Below are positions 13,631-28,290 of a stretch of DNA of 64,000 nucleotides, one piece after another. A program made the translations under genes and the position numbers. The first letter of the stretch is position 1. Each line of letters begins with the position of its first letter. This stretch comes from Neocallimastix lanati (nom. inval.) (Eukaryota; Neocallimastigomycota; Neocallimastigomycetes; Neocallimastigales; Neocallimastigaceae), in contig JACVTC010000001.1 of NCBI GenBank assembly GCA_016946835.1, forward strand, positions 3,324,501-3,388,500. The letters run 5' to 3'. Below the pieces are notes generated by a model. That model did not search any database, had not been told where the DNA came from, and saw only the letters and a list, made by a program, of their open reading frames with translations.

Positions 13631-16600
13631 ACTTTGTAAAAAATTCAACTAAATACAGAAATAATTCCAAGTCATAGTCTAATAAATCTAAAGCACATTG
13701 CTCTGAATTTATTTTTCATCTAATGTAAAATGACTTTTTTATATGTGATCTCAATGCTAATTCTTCCCTTTTTTCAATCTTTGTGCAAGTTGGAATATTA
13801 ATGACAGGAACCCGGAAAAAAGGGATGATGTTGTTTATATGAACTCAATATTCAAACCAATATCAATAATAAATTTATTTTCATGGAAAACTCTTTATCA
13901 TCAGTACTTTCTAGTTACAATTTATTTTTAAGAGTTAACATTAAGTTTCCTAGTATGAGATGTACATTTATTGATATTCACGAATACTGTTCATATAATG
14001 AAGAACCATCATTTCATAAGTATATTATATCAGTTAATATTACTTTGTTTTAGAATCAAAAGTGCTCAATTGGTAACATTTACTTCCTTCAAAATAGATA
14101 GCCTAATGTTCATTTAAAAACCTTCTCTTGGTCAATGGTTGAGAAGATATTCTAATAATAACTCTCTTACAGTTTATGTGGGGGACTTCAATATGCCCTT
14201 TGCAAAACTTACAAAATATATTTATGCCAAAGGTTCTAAATCCTCATGAATTAACCACATAATCTATAATAAAACTAAAGTTCCTTATGTTCACTTATCT
14301 TCTTTTTGTTCTTCTTTTACTGGTATATCTTATCATAAATCTATTATATTGCCTTGCAATAAGGTATTTTTAAAATGTTTTATGAAAATCTAAAAAAATC
14401 TTTCAAATGGTCTAAGCATATCTGTAATACGAAGTATACAAATATTTTAACACATAATTACTTTTCAATTTTAGCAAATGAACTTGAATTCAGTTATGAA
14501 GAAATTTCAGCGGATGACATAGTTAAAAAATTTATAGATACTTTTTATAAAATACTATAAAATATTGGTAAAAAAAGTAAAGCTTTTTTCCAACTTAATT
14601 TAAAGGGGCTACGTTTTATTTCCCATATTATGTAAAGAAACTTTCTAATATTAAAAATTTAGCTTACAAGAATATCAAACATTTGTCTGATTGCTCTAAT
14701 ATTGATGCTTACTTGGTTCTATTTACTCAATATCATAGAGTATGTAGGACTATAATGAAAATTCAAAGTACTATTCGTTCAAATTATTATAATGTAAGTA
14801 ATTTTTTTTTCTTGGATTATCATAGGGGATGGAACCGTATTAAAAAAATTAGTTAAACCAATATATTTGTTCTCTCATCCCCATTCTATTAAATTCAAAA
14901 ATAGTCAATATTTATTTTCCCCTAAGGATCATCTTAATCGATGGGATACATTATAGAGATTTGGCATTATATTCTCCTAGACATAAACTTAATAATAAGT
15001 ATTTGGCAAATATTTTCCGTAATAATCAACCTAATCCTATTACATGGAAAATTAATAAATCTCTCTTTTATTCTGTTATTAGAAATACAGTACTATCTAT
15101 AAAAGGTAATAAAGTATCTGGTCTAGATGGTATATATATTGAATTTTATAAAGCATTTTTTTATAACAAAGAATTAGAAGAAAGATTTCCTGATGAAGTT
15201 AAATACCTTGAAATCATTTTCAAATGACTAGAACTCTTCTTCAACTGTGTCTGTTCCTTAAAAAGGTGATCTTTCCAATTGTAGTAATTAACGAGGTATT
15301 TCTCTAATCAATGTTGGTCTTAAAATAATAACTAAAATAATTACCGATAGAACTTCTAAGTATGCTTTTGCACATAATTTTATTAGAAATGAACATTTTG
15401 ATTTTCGTAATCATGAAGAGTGTATTAGCCTTTATATCTCTATAAGAGAAACTTGTTAAAGAAGAAAATTTAAAGGTAAATTTACTTATGTAACCTTTCT
15501 TGATCTTAAAAAGGCCTACGACTCTATTCCCATCTACAACATCCCTATTATTAGATTATTTCATATTAGTATACGTAATAAGAGTTTCAATTTTATTTCA
15601 AAACTTTATCTTACTTCTAAAGTAATAGCTCATTACCTAAACATGCTCTCTGATGAATTCCTTATTAATCGAGGAATAAGACAAGGTTGTCCACTATCAC
15701 CTATATTATTTAGCATGTTTATAAATGATATTCTAAATAATTGTGATAAATATGGGATGAATATAGGAAATAAAAAAATGTTGCTTAGTCTCTTTGAAGA
15801 CGATATTGTGCTAATTGTATTAACTGAGACTAAAATGAAGATTCTCCTTCGTTATGTATTTAACTGGGCCAATAAAAGTGATATGACCTTCCGTATCAAT
15901 AAATGTACAAATATGATTATTAAGCCTTTAAACTTTGTAAATTACCCTGGTTATGATTATCCTACGTTTTATCTTGAGATGTATCCCATTCCAAAAAAAA
16001 AAAAAATTTGCTTATACATATTTTTGTATCCTTTTCAGCAACGATCTTTCACTCAAACCTATTGTTTCCTTTATGGAGTCTAAAGCTCAGAAATAGTTAT
16101 ATTCATTCTCCAGTTTTTTTAACCAATAGGCTGATTTCTTTTTTGAGATATATTTATTCAATCATTTATTATTAGCAAAGCTTTATATTTTGTTCCACTT
16201 ATAGGTTCAAGCATGACTAATACAAACAAAGTTCAATCTCTTATTAATACTAGTTTATTATAATATATTGACCCTTCCTAAAGTATTATAGAAAATGACT
16301 CAAAAATAATGAAAAGAAATATTATATTTCAAGAAACTTAACTATTATCACGTGATCTCAAAATTTTCTTATTGCTTCACTTCAAATTAAATGCTTTTGG
16401 AAATGGAGAAATTCTAAATACATTATAAAGGTCTAATAGAGAATACTCTTAAGATGTTACATTTTCTTGTAAAAAAAAAATCACCTTCTCTCTATAGAAA
16501 AATTAGAAATGAAAATATTAAAAAATATAAAGATATAATTGAATCTATTGGTTAAATAATAGTAAAAGTAAAGGAATTAAAAGTATTAATTATGATAAAT

Positions 16601-17590
16601 ATATATATATTGAAACAAAAAAAAAAAATATTCAAGCTCATCCCAAATTTAATTTAGGTTTTAACTGGATTTTAAAATCAAGATTTGATTTCAAATACAA
16701 CACTACTATTGCTATTAGAAGTGATAGAGTTTTTGATAATTGTCCGAAAGTCGGCCCATGTTATGGAGAAGATGAACAGTCATTCTTCCTTTTCATTATA
16801 TAGATTCAAATTTTTAGATTTCATTAATGATCTTTTTAAAAATTTAGTGATAAAATAAGGACTCTTTTCTAATTACCAACATAATCTAATATTTTGGAAT
16901 ATGAAAATTTTATCAAAAGATATATTTATTTATTCCTTCTTGGTGGAATTTCAGCTTTAGATGAGCTACAATTCGATATTGAAGAATGGAGATATTTAAG
17001 TGAATAACTCTTAAACAATTCACAGGGATATACCGTTCCGTATATTGTGGGGCTTACGTTGTTATCTTGCTAACAATAATACCTATCATTAATAGTTCTC
17101 TTGAGTTACATTTTGATAGATTAAGTAAGAAATCCTTACCTAGAATGCATACGTCGTACCGATATGACTTTAGGAACAATGCTATTAATATTCTTATTTT
17201 ATATATTCAGATATAAGTATTAGTAATCTAGTTTCGTTCACAGATTCGTAATTCTTTTAATGAATAATCTTTCTGTATTTTCAGGGAAGAATTTAGTGGA
17301 CACCGCACTATCTATTTTAAATATATTATTTCATTATTTTATTATTTTAAATTTAAATGATGATCATGCTACTACATATTGTATATATCACACCGAAATT
17401 TTTTTGACTTTTGGATATATTTTTATTATTTATTATATTAACTTTTCTATTATAAATTAAAATTTTTTTTTATTATTTTTTATATTTTAATTTTTCTTTT
17501 ATATATATATATTATTATTTATCTTTAATTAATATAAAATATTTTTTTTAAAATGTAATATATAATTATCTATTTAATAAACACTGGAAT
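13631..17590 (+). mobile_element. Degenerate non-LTR (LINE) retrotransposon
   Basis: Remnants of one pol-type polyprotein lie in order on the plus strand, broken by many stops and frameshifts. First is an APE/EEP-like endonuclease (about 13790-14360), with VYVGDFNMP near 14178-14204, INHI, and SYHKSIIL where the family has an SDH motif. Next is the reverse transcriptase (about 14960-15990): GLDGIYIEFYK near 15121, FLDLKKAYDSIP near 15498, RGIRQGCPLSPILF near 15669 and LFEDDIVL near 15790. Then comes a zf-RVT-like zinc-binding segment (about 16680-16860): CPKVGPCYGEDEQSFF. The domain order is that of L1/Tad-like LINEs. It is clearly dead. The C-terminal segment (REEFSGHRTI, near 17284) recurs in other fragments of this window. 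Exact ends are uncertain. Confidence 0.88.
15643..16083 (+). pseudogene. Reverse transcriptase core remnant of the LINE
   Basis: Longest open piece of the LINE RT. It keeps the RQGCPLSPILF palm motif, but the catalytic box reads F-E-D-D (15792-15803) where LINE RTs normally have F/Y-A-D-D. Upstream domain A (DLKKAYDS) lies in a segment behind an in-frame stop near 15458. C-terminally the frame runs into a poly-A tract at about 15992 and becomes nonsense. This is not a working enzyme. Confidence 0.85.
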
Positions 17591-17990
17591 TGTATTCTCT
17601 TCTAAGTATAAAATAAAAAAAATAAAAAATGAAAATAAAAAAAAGAAAGAAAATTGAATTTCTGATAATAATTCTCTTGATTTCAAGGAAGATTTTAGTA
17701 GATACCATACTATCTTTACAGATATTGCCTCTTTGTTTAATTTTATTAAATACTTATAGTAAAAATTATTTCAATTTATATAATACCAAATTTGAAAATT
17801 TTAGTATAATTAAATTAATTTTATATTATATAAATTTTTATTTTTAATGAATTAAAAATATTTTTTATACAATTTTCGATATTTCTATTTGTATTATATA
17901 ACTATGCTATTTATTTCATTTAAAATGTAATTAATATAAATATATATTTAATTAATAATATTTAAAATAAAGAAATATATTCTCTTCCTA
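17591..17990 (+). mobile_element. Third LINE 3'-end fragment
   Basis: 17650-17760 encodes KEDFSRYHTIFTDIASLF (one frame), homologous to REEFSGHRTI at 17284 in the long copy. The following tail again resembles the element 3' end ('aaatgtaat', then 'tattctcttc'). Together with the two preceding pieces it makes a head-to-tail row of three 3' ends. Confidence 0.65.
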
Positions 17991-19897
17991 ATCAAATAAT
18001 AATAATATTACATTGTTACAATAATTATAATGATGTTTTTTTGAGCTGCCTTTTAAATTATATGAAAATAAAATAAAATAAAAATAAAAACTAGAAAATA
18101 AAAAATAAAAAATAAAAAAAACTCTTAGCTACCACATTCTTTTATTTATAGATAGTACTTCTTGGGTTTATTTTTTAGATAGATCATTAGTAGGTAAATA
18201 ACAATTTTAAAATTTTTATTTTTTTTATATTAATAATACATTATTATTATTGTTATAATAAAATTTCTATATTAATAAAATCTTTGTAATTATTTAATAT
18301 ATTTATTAAAGTTAAAAATCTTTTTCATTATTAATTTTTATTGCATTTTCTTTTTTAATGAATTTATATATAAATAATTATTATATCATTATAATTTATA
18401 ATTATAATATGAATGTAAAAGTATATTATTACGTAATATGAATTTACTAGTATTAAATAAGATCAATATAAATAATTAATTCAATACTATATATATGTAT
18501 ATATTTATCTTTTATTTATTGTGAATTTAAAATTAAAGTATATTCTTGAAACTATTAAATATATTGAGTATCATTATTTTTAAAATAAAAAATATACTGA
18601 GTATCATCATAAATATATGAAACTATTTATGATGATATTTAATTGAAATATACTATAATTTACATATATATTCAAACTGTTATTAATCTTACAAACGTGC
18701 ATGATAATAAATAGTTGCATATTAACATTATCAATATGTATCAAATATACAAACATATATGTATTTATTGTTATACTAAACTAAACAGCTGATATTGTTA
18801 AATTAATATCAGCATATATATTTAATATATATGCTGATATTAATTTAATAATTTAAATGCTGATATTTTAACTAATATTTATTTACAAAAATATAAATTA
18901 AATTATATGATATCATGTACAACTACGTTATATATATATATATATATCAACACTATATCTCACATATTTGCAAACTTAATAACAGTAGTATGTGCTATTT
19001 ATTGTGACAAATAATAATACTTCTATTGATTATATTTGTATGCTAGTTGGACAGCATTTAAGATAGCAAATATAATCACATCTTATTTATTGTAATATAT
19101 TCAATTCATATGTTTTATATATATATATATATAGTAGTTTAATTCTGTTTTATATCAAACTACTCCAACAGTTTATTTTAGATACTGTTTTTGTATTAAT
19201 TTTATGCTAAAACTATACTTAAATATTGATATAAAACAAATATGTGTAGTAACATATTTGTATATTTAATAATAATTATTAAATATTAAATTTATATCTT
19301 TTCTTAATAATAATTTTTATAATAATTTCGTATTTGAATTTTATATTAATATATATTCAATTATATATTAATTAGAAATGTTATTTTATTTTATATTTTT
19401 TATAATTTAATATTTTATAATTTTATTATAATTAATAGGATATATAATAATTATATATTATAATATAAAAAAATATGTATAGTTGACATTATTAGTTATA
19501 TTATCTATATATATTATTATTTTGTATTTAGTTTATTATTAAATAATAATATTTATAATTATAATTTTTTATTCTTGCTCTCTGTATTATAGTTTAAAAA
19601 ATATATATATAAGAAAGAAAAAAAAAATTTAGATTATTTCTTTTTAGCAAAATTGAAAATTTATATATATAATTTATTAATATATTTTTACATTTAATTT
19701 TTAATATTTATTATAATTTTATAATTTTTTTTCAATTATTTATTAAAATTGATGTTACATTAAAAAAAAATTTTTTTTATCATTTATATAATATATTAAA
19801 TATATTAAATAATATTGTTAATAATATTATTAATAAATGAATATATATTAAAATGGTGAAATATTATTTGTCAGTTTTAGGATTAATTAATGGATAA

Positions 19898-19955
<58 letters not shown>

Positions 19956-20420
19956 TTTTTTATTTTTTTATTTTTTTTATGTATATATATATATTGTATT
20001 AATTTTTGTTCTAGAAAAAAATTTGAAAGAAGAAAATAATTATTTATAATGCGCTTTAATTTAATAAATAAAAATATTGATAAAAACAAAAAATAAAGGA
20101 AAAGGAAAAAAAAAAAATAAAATAAAAATATTAAAAAAAGTTAAACTATAGATAAAATATTTGAAAATTAATATAATCTTATTTCATATTTTTCTTTTTC
20201 TTTTTCTTTTTCTTTCTCTCTTTTTTTTTTTTTTATATTTTTTTTATTTTTTATTTTAAATATTTATTTAAACATTTTAATATAAATATCCTATCTGATT
20301 TGAGAAGTAATTTTTTTGTTTTTATTTTATAATAATAATAATAATAAAGAAATTAAAATATATTTTTTTTTTTTTTTTAAAAAAAAAAAAAGAAATAATC
20401 CTAAATACAATAATCTAATT

Positions 20421-20459
<39 letters not shown>

Positions 20460-21063
20460 CTTAAAGCAAAAATCATAATTTAAATAATTAAAATATAAAG
20501 CTTCTAATTTTAATTGAAATAAAACAAAAACAACATAAAAAAGTAAACAGTAAAATAAAAGATAAAATAAAAAATAGACAAATAGACAAAAATTAGGTAT
20601 TTTTATTAACCGAGCTAATCAATATTTTTTTATCATCATTTTGACTTGGATCTTAACTATAAGGAGTGATTATTTAAAAAGAAAGGAAAAAATATATATT
20701 TGTATATATATATTAATTGAAAATAAAGTAATAATAAATGATTTAAACTTAATTTAATTAATATAAAATTTAATAATAAATAATTCAAATTAATTTTAAA
20801 TCCAGCAAGTACAGAATACACAAATTATTTATATAATTATCTTTTTAATTTTTAAAGAAAAAGAAAATAATTATTATATTATTCCTATTAATTAAACCTA
20901 TTTATATATCCTAATAATATATTTATTCTTTTAATGTTCATTCTAATCAAAAATATATTTGAAAAATTTAACATATAAATAAAAAAAAAGTAACACAATA
21001 GTAATAATAAAAAAAAATAGATAATTTAGTTTTCAAGATTATTTATATAATAATAATTCAAAA
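17991..21063. other. Intergenic AT-rich DNA, 3 kb
   Basis: No coding exon is recognised. It contains a near-perfect palindrome (listed), a 13-bp-arm hairpin at about 18610-18642, a poly-T run of more than 50 nt at about 19899-19953 followed by T-rich sequence, a (CTTTTT)n-like run near 20190-20230, and another long poly-T near 20427-20459. The last few hundred bases would hold the promoter of the UBR1-type gene. Confidence 0.55.
18798..18848. repeat. Near-perfect 51-bp palindrome
   Basis: Two 25-bp arms around a single centre base; only the centre is unpaired. The arms carry TATCAGC/GCTGATA cores. Further copies of the GCTGATATT core lie on both sides (about 18788 and 18858). It may be a small fold-back or MITE-like sequence, or a cruciform-forming element; no second copy is seen in the window. 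Confidence 0.85.
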
Positions 21064-24000
21064 ATGGAATCTTTTGAAGTATACAATTTTTTAAATACTG
21101 TTACTAAGAATTCTAATAGTTTTCCATTAACGAATGAGCAAATAAAAAATATATACAATTTTTTAAATGAAAAATTAGTGGGTAAAAAAGAATACAAGAA
21201 TTTCTTATTTATAAATAATCCAACCGCTTATCGAAAGAAAACGAAAATTGATGATGATTTAGGAAATAAGTCTGAAAATAAAATAGAATATAATAGTTCA
21301 GAATTAGGTAAAATATGTGGTTATTCATTTAAACCTGGAGATACTGTTTATCGTTGCTGGTAAATATTTGAAATTTTATCATTAGTTTATACAATACCTT
21401 AAATTATTTTATTTATATTGAAGCAATATAAATTTAAATTCACATGAATATTACAAATTATCTTTAAATTATTATAATTATTATTATTTTTCATAAATTG
21501 AAAATTTTATAAAATTGAAATTTCTTAAAATTAATTTATTTATTTTAAATCAATTTTTTTTATCATTTTTAAAATACTTTATATATGTTGATAATTATAA
21601 AATAATATTAATACTAAAATGTTATAAACTTAATTTTATTTTATTATTTTATATTAAAATAATTTAAAATTTTTAAACATGTATAAATTATTGTTTATTC
21701 TTTTATATAAAAATAATTCAAATTATACTTTTTTAATCATATTATAGTGATTGTGCTTTTGATAATACTTGTGTTTTATGTTCAAAATGTTTCCATGCTT
21801 CTAACCATCAAGGACATAATATAAAATTTTATATAACAAAAAATGGTGGTGGTTGCTGTGATTGTGGTGATGAAGAAGCCTTTATTGTTGATATAGGATG
21901 CAAATATCATAATGTTAAAAATGATATGAAAGAAACTTTAAAATTACTTCCAGAACCTTTAAAACATAGTTTAAAAAATGTTATCTCACAATGTTTCACA
22001 TTCATTATTGATGTATTAAATAAATCACCATTTGATATTTCAGTACCAGCAAAAGATGAAGATATTCGAAAAGAAGAACCTGAAGATGGTAGTGATAAAT
22101 TATATGATTGTTTATTATGGAATGATGAAGAACATTCCTTTGATACTGTTATTTCTAAACTTAAAGAAGCCACTAATTGTACTGATGAACGTGCAGAAAT
22201 GATTTCAAAAAATATTGATAGCCACGTAAGTTTCTATAAAATAAAAAAGATATTTTTTTAAGAAAAAATGTAATTTTAACATAATATTGATATTACAATA
22301 TTTTTTATTCATATATATTTTATAAATAACTATTTAATATAAATTTGTATGTATGACTTTATATAATTTGTTTTTATAAAATTTTCATTATAATAATTCA
22401 TCAATACCCAGGGTCGTGGATGCTTATGTATTACAGATGATATTTCAAAATTAAGAAGAATGAGCGAAATTATTAATAGTGTAAAGTTACGTACCACAAT
22501 AAGATTATTAAGTGAAACTTTAAAAGAAGAAGTTGTAGCTTATTTAGTAGTATACCTTAGTAAATTATTAAAGGTTGTACCCGGTATTATTTCAATTAAT
22601 AATGAAAAATATGAATCAGTAAAGGATGTTATTAGAGATATTATCAATCAGGAATTTTTTAGAAAAATAGATGATCCCTCTAAATATGATTATCCAAAAT
22701 TCATTGAAAAAAATAAAGATGATTTAACTGTTATTGATTTATTATTCTATTATGATATTAAAATATGGAAATCAACTAGAATATTAATTAAAGAATTATA
22801 TATCAATACCTTAATCTCAGACCAAGAATATAAGGTAAAAACTGCAGCTAAATATGCTATTCATTTCCCGTATATTTTAAATTCTTATATTAATGATATT
22901 GAAGATAATTATAATATTGTTGATTTCATGGTTCAAACAATTTCTCCAACTTCTGTTAACTATCTTTTCACCAAAACTGAATTTTATTCTGATTTAATAA
23001 ATTTAATTAAAACAAACATTTTTTGTAATTCAGGTCATTTAGAATTTAGTTATAAAAATTTCATGAAAAATTTTGAAATGCTTAAAAATATTCGTACAAG
23101 TAAATATGACTTTGATGCCCTTACTGTAGTTAATCGTTTCCAAAAAGGATATGATATTTTAGGTAAAATAGTTGAGGGTATTACTTACCTTTTACAAGCT
23201 CCAAATGTAAAGACTCATTATTATCGTGAAAATTCTATATTTTTAGAAAAAGCTTTAGATATGTTAATTTATTTACAAGGTTTTTTACCACAAAGGTGCT
23301 ATTTAGATTACCATATTGATAGTGAAACAAAGGATTGGGTTAGTGCGGTAGAATATGCATTTATTATAGGCAAATTATTAAATTGTATTGCTGAATGTTA
23401 TAAGTTTGATACTGATCAAAAGGATAATTTGAAATATATTAAAATGGCCATGATAAAAATTCTTACCTTATTGGATGAATGGTGCTATTATAAAAGTTTA
23501 AAGAAAGTAACTCCTCTAAAAAATATTCATAAAACTATTCCAATTCATTCTCAAGGATCATTTATAAATAATTCTTTAAACTCCCGTAATGGAGTTGTAG
23601 TTGAAGTAACAACTGAACAAAATAAAATCAGGAACGGAGAAGAATGTAGTAGTAATGTTGATAATAGTAGTAGTCAAAGTAATTTAAATAATAAGCAAGG
23701 TTTCCATTTCGTTAAATCCTTGGATGATCAAGAATATGAAGTTCCAAAATATTCAATTATGTTAGGCGAAATTTCGTTCCTTTATCCAGTTCATTGGTTA
23801 TTTTCTGACTTTATTCGTCAACTTCCAGAAATTTTAAAAAATTTGACAGAAGAAGAAAAGAATAATGGTAGTTTTGATAGCATTTGGAATGATATTTTTT
23901 CCTTCAATTCAAAAATCGAAGGAGAATCTAACGTGATCACCAAAGAAAATCGTATTCAGCGTTTAATGGAATATCCATTACGTTGTATGACGGCTTTCTC

Positions 24001-27000
24001 TCAAATTTATTCTAATTTATGGATTAGAAATGGTTTATCCATTTATCAAATGGCTTCTACCTATTCTAATGTTAAATTACGTTCTATTTCTTATGAAACA
24101 AATATTATCTTTTTACAAGTTGCTTCTTTAGCTCTTGATTCAAATGTTTTCTTAACTTCACTTTTAGATCGGTTTGAAGTAATGGATTGGTTTAGAGGTA
24201 AGTCTTATGCACAACGTCATGGTTTTAGTAATGAGAAGGTAAATCTTTTAGTTAGTGAATTCCTTCTTTTTATCATTAAACTTCTTACTTTTCGTAAAGA
24301 AATCAATGGTAAGGGCTTTGAAGGTAATTTACGAAATGAAATTATTCATCACTTAATCAAAAAACCACTTTCTTTCAGTGAAATTTCAAGCAGGATAGAA
24401 AAAAGATACTTAGATATAGAAAAGGATATCACTGGTGATATTGAAAATATATTAGAGGAAGTTAGTAACTTTAAGTTCCCTTACGGTATCTCTGATCGTG
24501 GTACATATGAATTAAAAACAAAATATTATGATGAAGTTGATCCTTGGTTCTATTCCTTATCCTTCAATGATCGTGAAACTGCTAAGCAAAAGATTAAAGA
24601 ATATATTCTTAAGACCAGTAATAACAAGAATGATAATATCGAAAATATTATTTTAAAACCTCGTATGGAACCTATTGATCCATCCAGTGGTTTTGCTAAG
24701 TTACCAAATTTATGTCGTTCTAAAGTTTTTAATAGTATTGTTTTCTACACTATTTGGAATATCACTAAGGAAAAATCAAAGGATGCTGAAGCAAAAGAAA
24801 AAATTGCTAACGTTACTGATTTATTGGATGAAGCTACATATTTAATCGAAATTGCCATTGAGGAAGAAAAAAGATGTGCTAAAACTAACACCAATTTGCC
24901 TGTTGGTAATGAATCCTTCATTTGGAATGCAACTCATCAAGAATTTAACATTGAAAGTAAAACCATGGATAGTAAGATTAAATTAACCTTTGATGAAGAG
25001 GAAATTTCAGATATTGAAGGTGCTGGTAATTCGGAAGATACAAAGACTGAAGAAGATGATCCAATGAATGAAGAAGATAGTGGTACTATGGAGATAGAAA
25101 CCACCAAGGAAAAGGATGAAAAAGAAAATTCATTAAATAAATCATTGAGTGACCAAGCCAATGCTAACGAATTCAAAGAAACTAAAGCTATAAAATTAAT
25201 CCACTGGTTAATCTATCTTATTGAAAAGTCAGACACATGTATTACTAATTTCATTCCAAGATTATGTGCTATTATTAAGGATATTGGTGATATGACCAAT
25301 GACAAAGAAATAAAGGAATATATTGAAAAATGGTTTAAACAGAAGTATCTAAAAGAGCATAAACAACAACTTTTAAAGGAAAAGGAAGAAAAAGAAAACA
25401 AATTAAAAAAAATGAGAGCCAAGGCTAGAAAGGCAGAACTAATGGCACAATTTGCTCAACAACAAAATAACTTTATGATGAATAGTAATTTCAACTTTGA
25501 CGATGATGAATTTGAAAGTGAAGATTATGAATATAATGAAGAGGAATACAAAACACAACATATTTATCAATTCCAAACCGGTTCCTGTATTATGTGTCGT
25601 GAAAGTGATGAAAGTAATAATAATGTTATTGGTATGTTAGGTTATGCCCAAACTTCTTGTCATGTTCGTCAAGTCAAGTTTAATGATGCCAATGATGTTT
25701 TTGAAAATCTTCAAATGAATTTTTCCTTTGATCAAGAGCAGGAGCGTTCCACTGGAAATACTGTAGAAGAATCTAAAGAAATTTCAGTTCTACCTCCAGT
25801 AAGTCCTGTTCATAGTCAATCAGGTATCTATGTTTCCACTTGTGGCCATATGATGCATTCTAAATGTTTAGAAAAGTATATAGATACCATTGCTCGTGAT
25901 CAACAAAATAATCCAAGAAGAAATTATTCCGTCAATATTAAACATAATGAATTCTTATGTCCATTTTGTAAGAACATCTGTAATGTATTATTACCAGTAG
26001 TTTGGAAGGACAAACATTATACCATTCGTAACTTTGAAAGTCAAGAAGGGGATCAAGAAATTAGTAATTTTTCACAGTGGTTAAATGATATTAATAAGGT
26101 CGCTCCAACCGGTGAAGTAAAATCGATCTATAATTCTATTGAAAAGTTTAGTGAAGAATATATTGAATCTATAGAGATAAAGAAAAATGAAAATGGAGAT
26201 AAAAGTAAGGAAGAAAAAGAAAGAAAAAATCATGCTGAAGAAGATGACAAGAATCATAATAATGAAAAGGGTTGTATCGAATTAAAATCTTTTGTAAATT
26301 CGAATTTCCTTAAGATACTTTGTGAAAATAAATTTATTAAAACATTACAATTTATTAAAAAGGAATTATTACATGAAAAGGTTAACTCTATTGATGATAA
26401 GACTTTATTAACTGATCTTTTACATGAAACCTTCAAATATACTATTCAAACCGTTGAAGTCATAATGCGTGGTACTAAGCAAGACTCATCCTCTGAATCT
26501 ACTATTATGTATCCATTTATTGGTTTAATTGAACATGCCAATCCAAAGATTTTGAATCTTCTTCGTGTCATTAATGAAATTATATTAACTTATACTGCTA
26601 TTAAACTTCAAAATGAAGACATGAAGACAAAACATCTTAAGAGAGCTACTAAATTAGGTCAAATGATTTTTGGTAAAAAGTTAATTGGTTTAGATAACTC
26701 AATGGAAATAAATGATTATAATGAAGAAAGTTCCTCTGATGAAAGTGACTATTATTCATCTAGTATATCTTTTAGTGATGACGATGATATTGATAATGAT
26801 AATAATAATGAAATAAATGGAAATGGAAATGGAAATAGAAATAGAAATAGAAATAATTTCGCTGGTGTTGTTGGCATACCATTAGATACCAATGCCAACA
26901 ATAATACTACAAATACAACTAATAATAATTCTAATGCTAATACTAGAGCTACTGCGAATATTCATGGCAATGCAACAGCTAATGGAGATGAAGGAAGCAT

Positions 27001-28251
27001 TGAATTAAATTCTGATCAAGAACAATTGGATATTGTTGAAGAATTAAATGAACAAGAACAAGAGAACTTTAGATACCTTAATTTACAAAGAATAGATGAT
27101 GATGATGATATTGAAGAGGGATTTTTAATGGATGAAGATTTATTTAATGATGATGATGATGATGATATTCTTATTAATCAAGGAGGTGAATTTTTTGATG
27201 ATGATTATATGTATAATTTTGGTCCAAGACATAAAACAAAGGATATTGAAATTAAATGCGAAAAGAAAAAATTGCTTCATCCTATTGAAGAAGATACCTT
27301 CGCTCTTTTCGTTTCCAGTACGTTTTATTTAATGCCAAAGGATAGTGATATTTCTAACTGGACCATGCTTTTCTATACCATGGAACTAGTTAAATGTTTA
27401 TTGGCGATTGCTGAAAGTGTTGGTATTATGGAAAATCAATGGCCAATTCATCCAAAGATTAAGAGTCTTATTAAAAATTATCATAATAGTGGAGCTTCTA
27501 AAGTTATTGAAACCTTAAAAGAAAAGGGTAAAGAAAAAGTTGATGGTGATACCGTTATGGCTACTTCAGCTACTAACTCACCTCTAGAAGATGATATCGA
27601 TCTTATGAATGATAATAATGAAAGTAAACCTATTAGTAGCTTACTCTATACCATTTTAGATATCCTTAATGTTCATCCAGATATTAAGAAGCGTTGTAAA
27701 ATTAATCTTTCTGAAGAAACCTTAAGCTATGTCTTAAAAATATTTACAAAACCATTCCTTCGTCAAGCTGTACTATTAATTTATTCTCGTTTCTTCGTAA
27801 CACCAGAAGCCGTTGAAGTAGATCAAGAATTAAATGAATATGATAGAAATTTGAAATTCCTTAATTTACCATCCACTCTTTCAAATATTTGTAAATTTAT
27901 TAATAATAATTTAGAAATGAAAGCAATTATAAAGCACTGGTGTGATCAATGGTGTGAAGCAATCAATATGAATCCATTCAGTGCTCCAGTCCAATTAACT
28001 ACTCGTTCCCGATCTAGCTTGCAAAAGAAGAGAGAAAGAAAATCAGATTCAACAGAACAGATTCCTAATCTGGAAGATGGTGCTACCACTTCGACTACAG
28101 GTATTGCTGTAGCGAATGATAATGGTTTAATGCTGGAACCTATTACTTTTCTTCCAGAAGATCGTAATAGTACCAACATTTCCAGTGGCGCTTCAATAAT
28201 AAATAAGAATAAAACTAGTACCGGTGCACTTGCAAGTAAAAATTCTAATTC

Positions 28252-28290
<39 letters not shown>

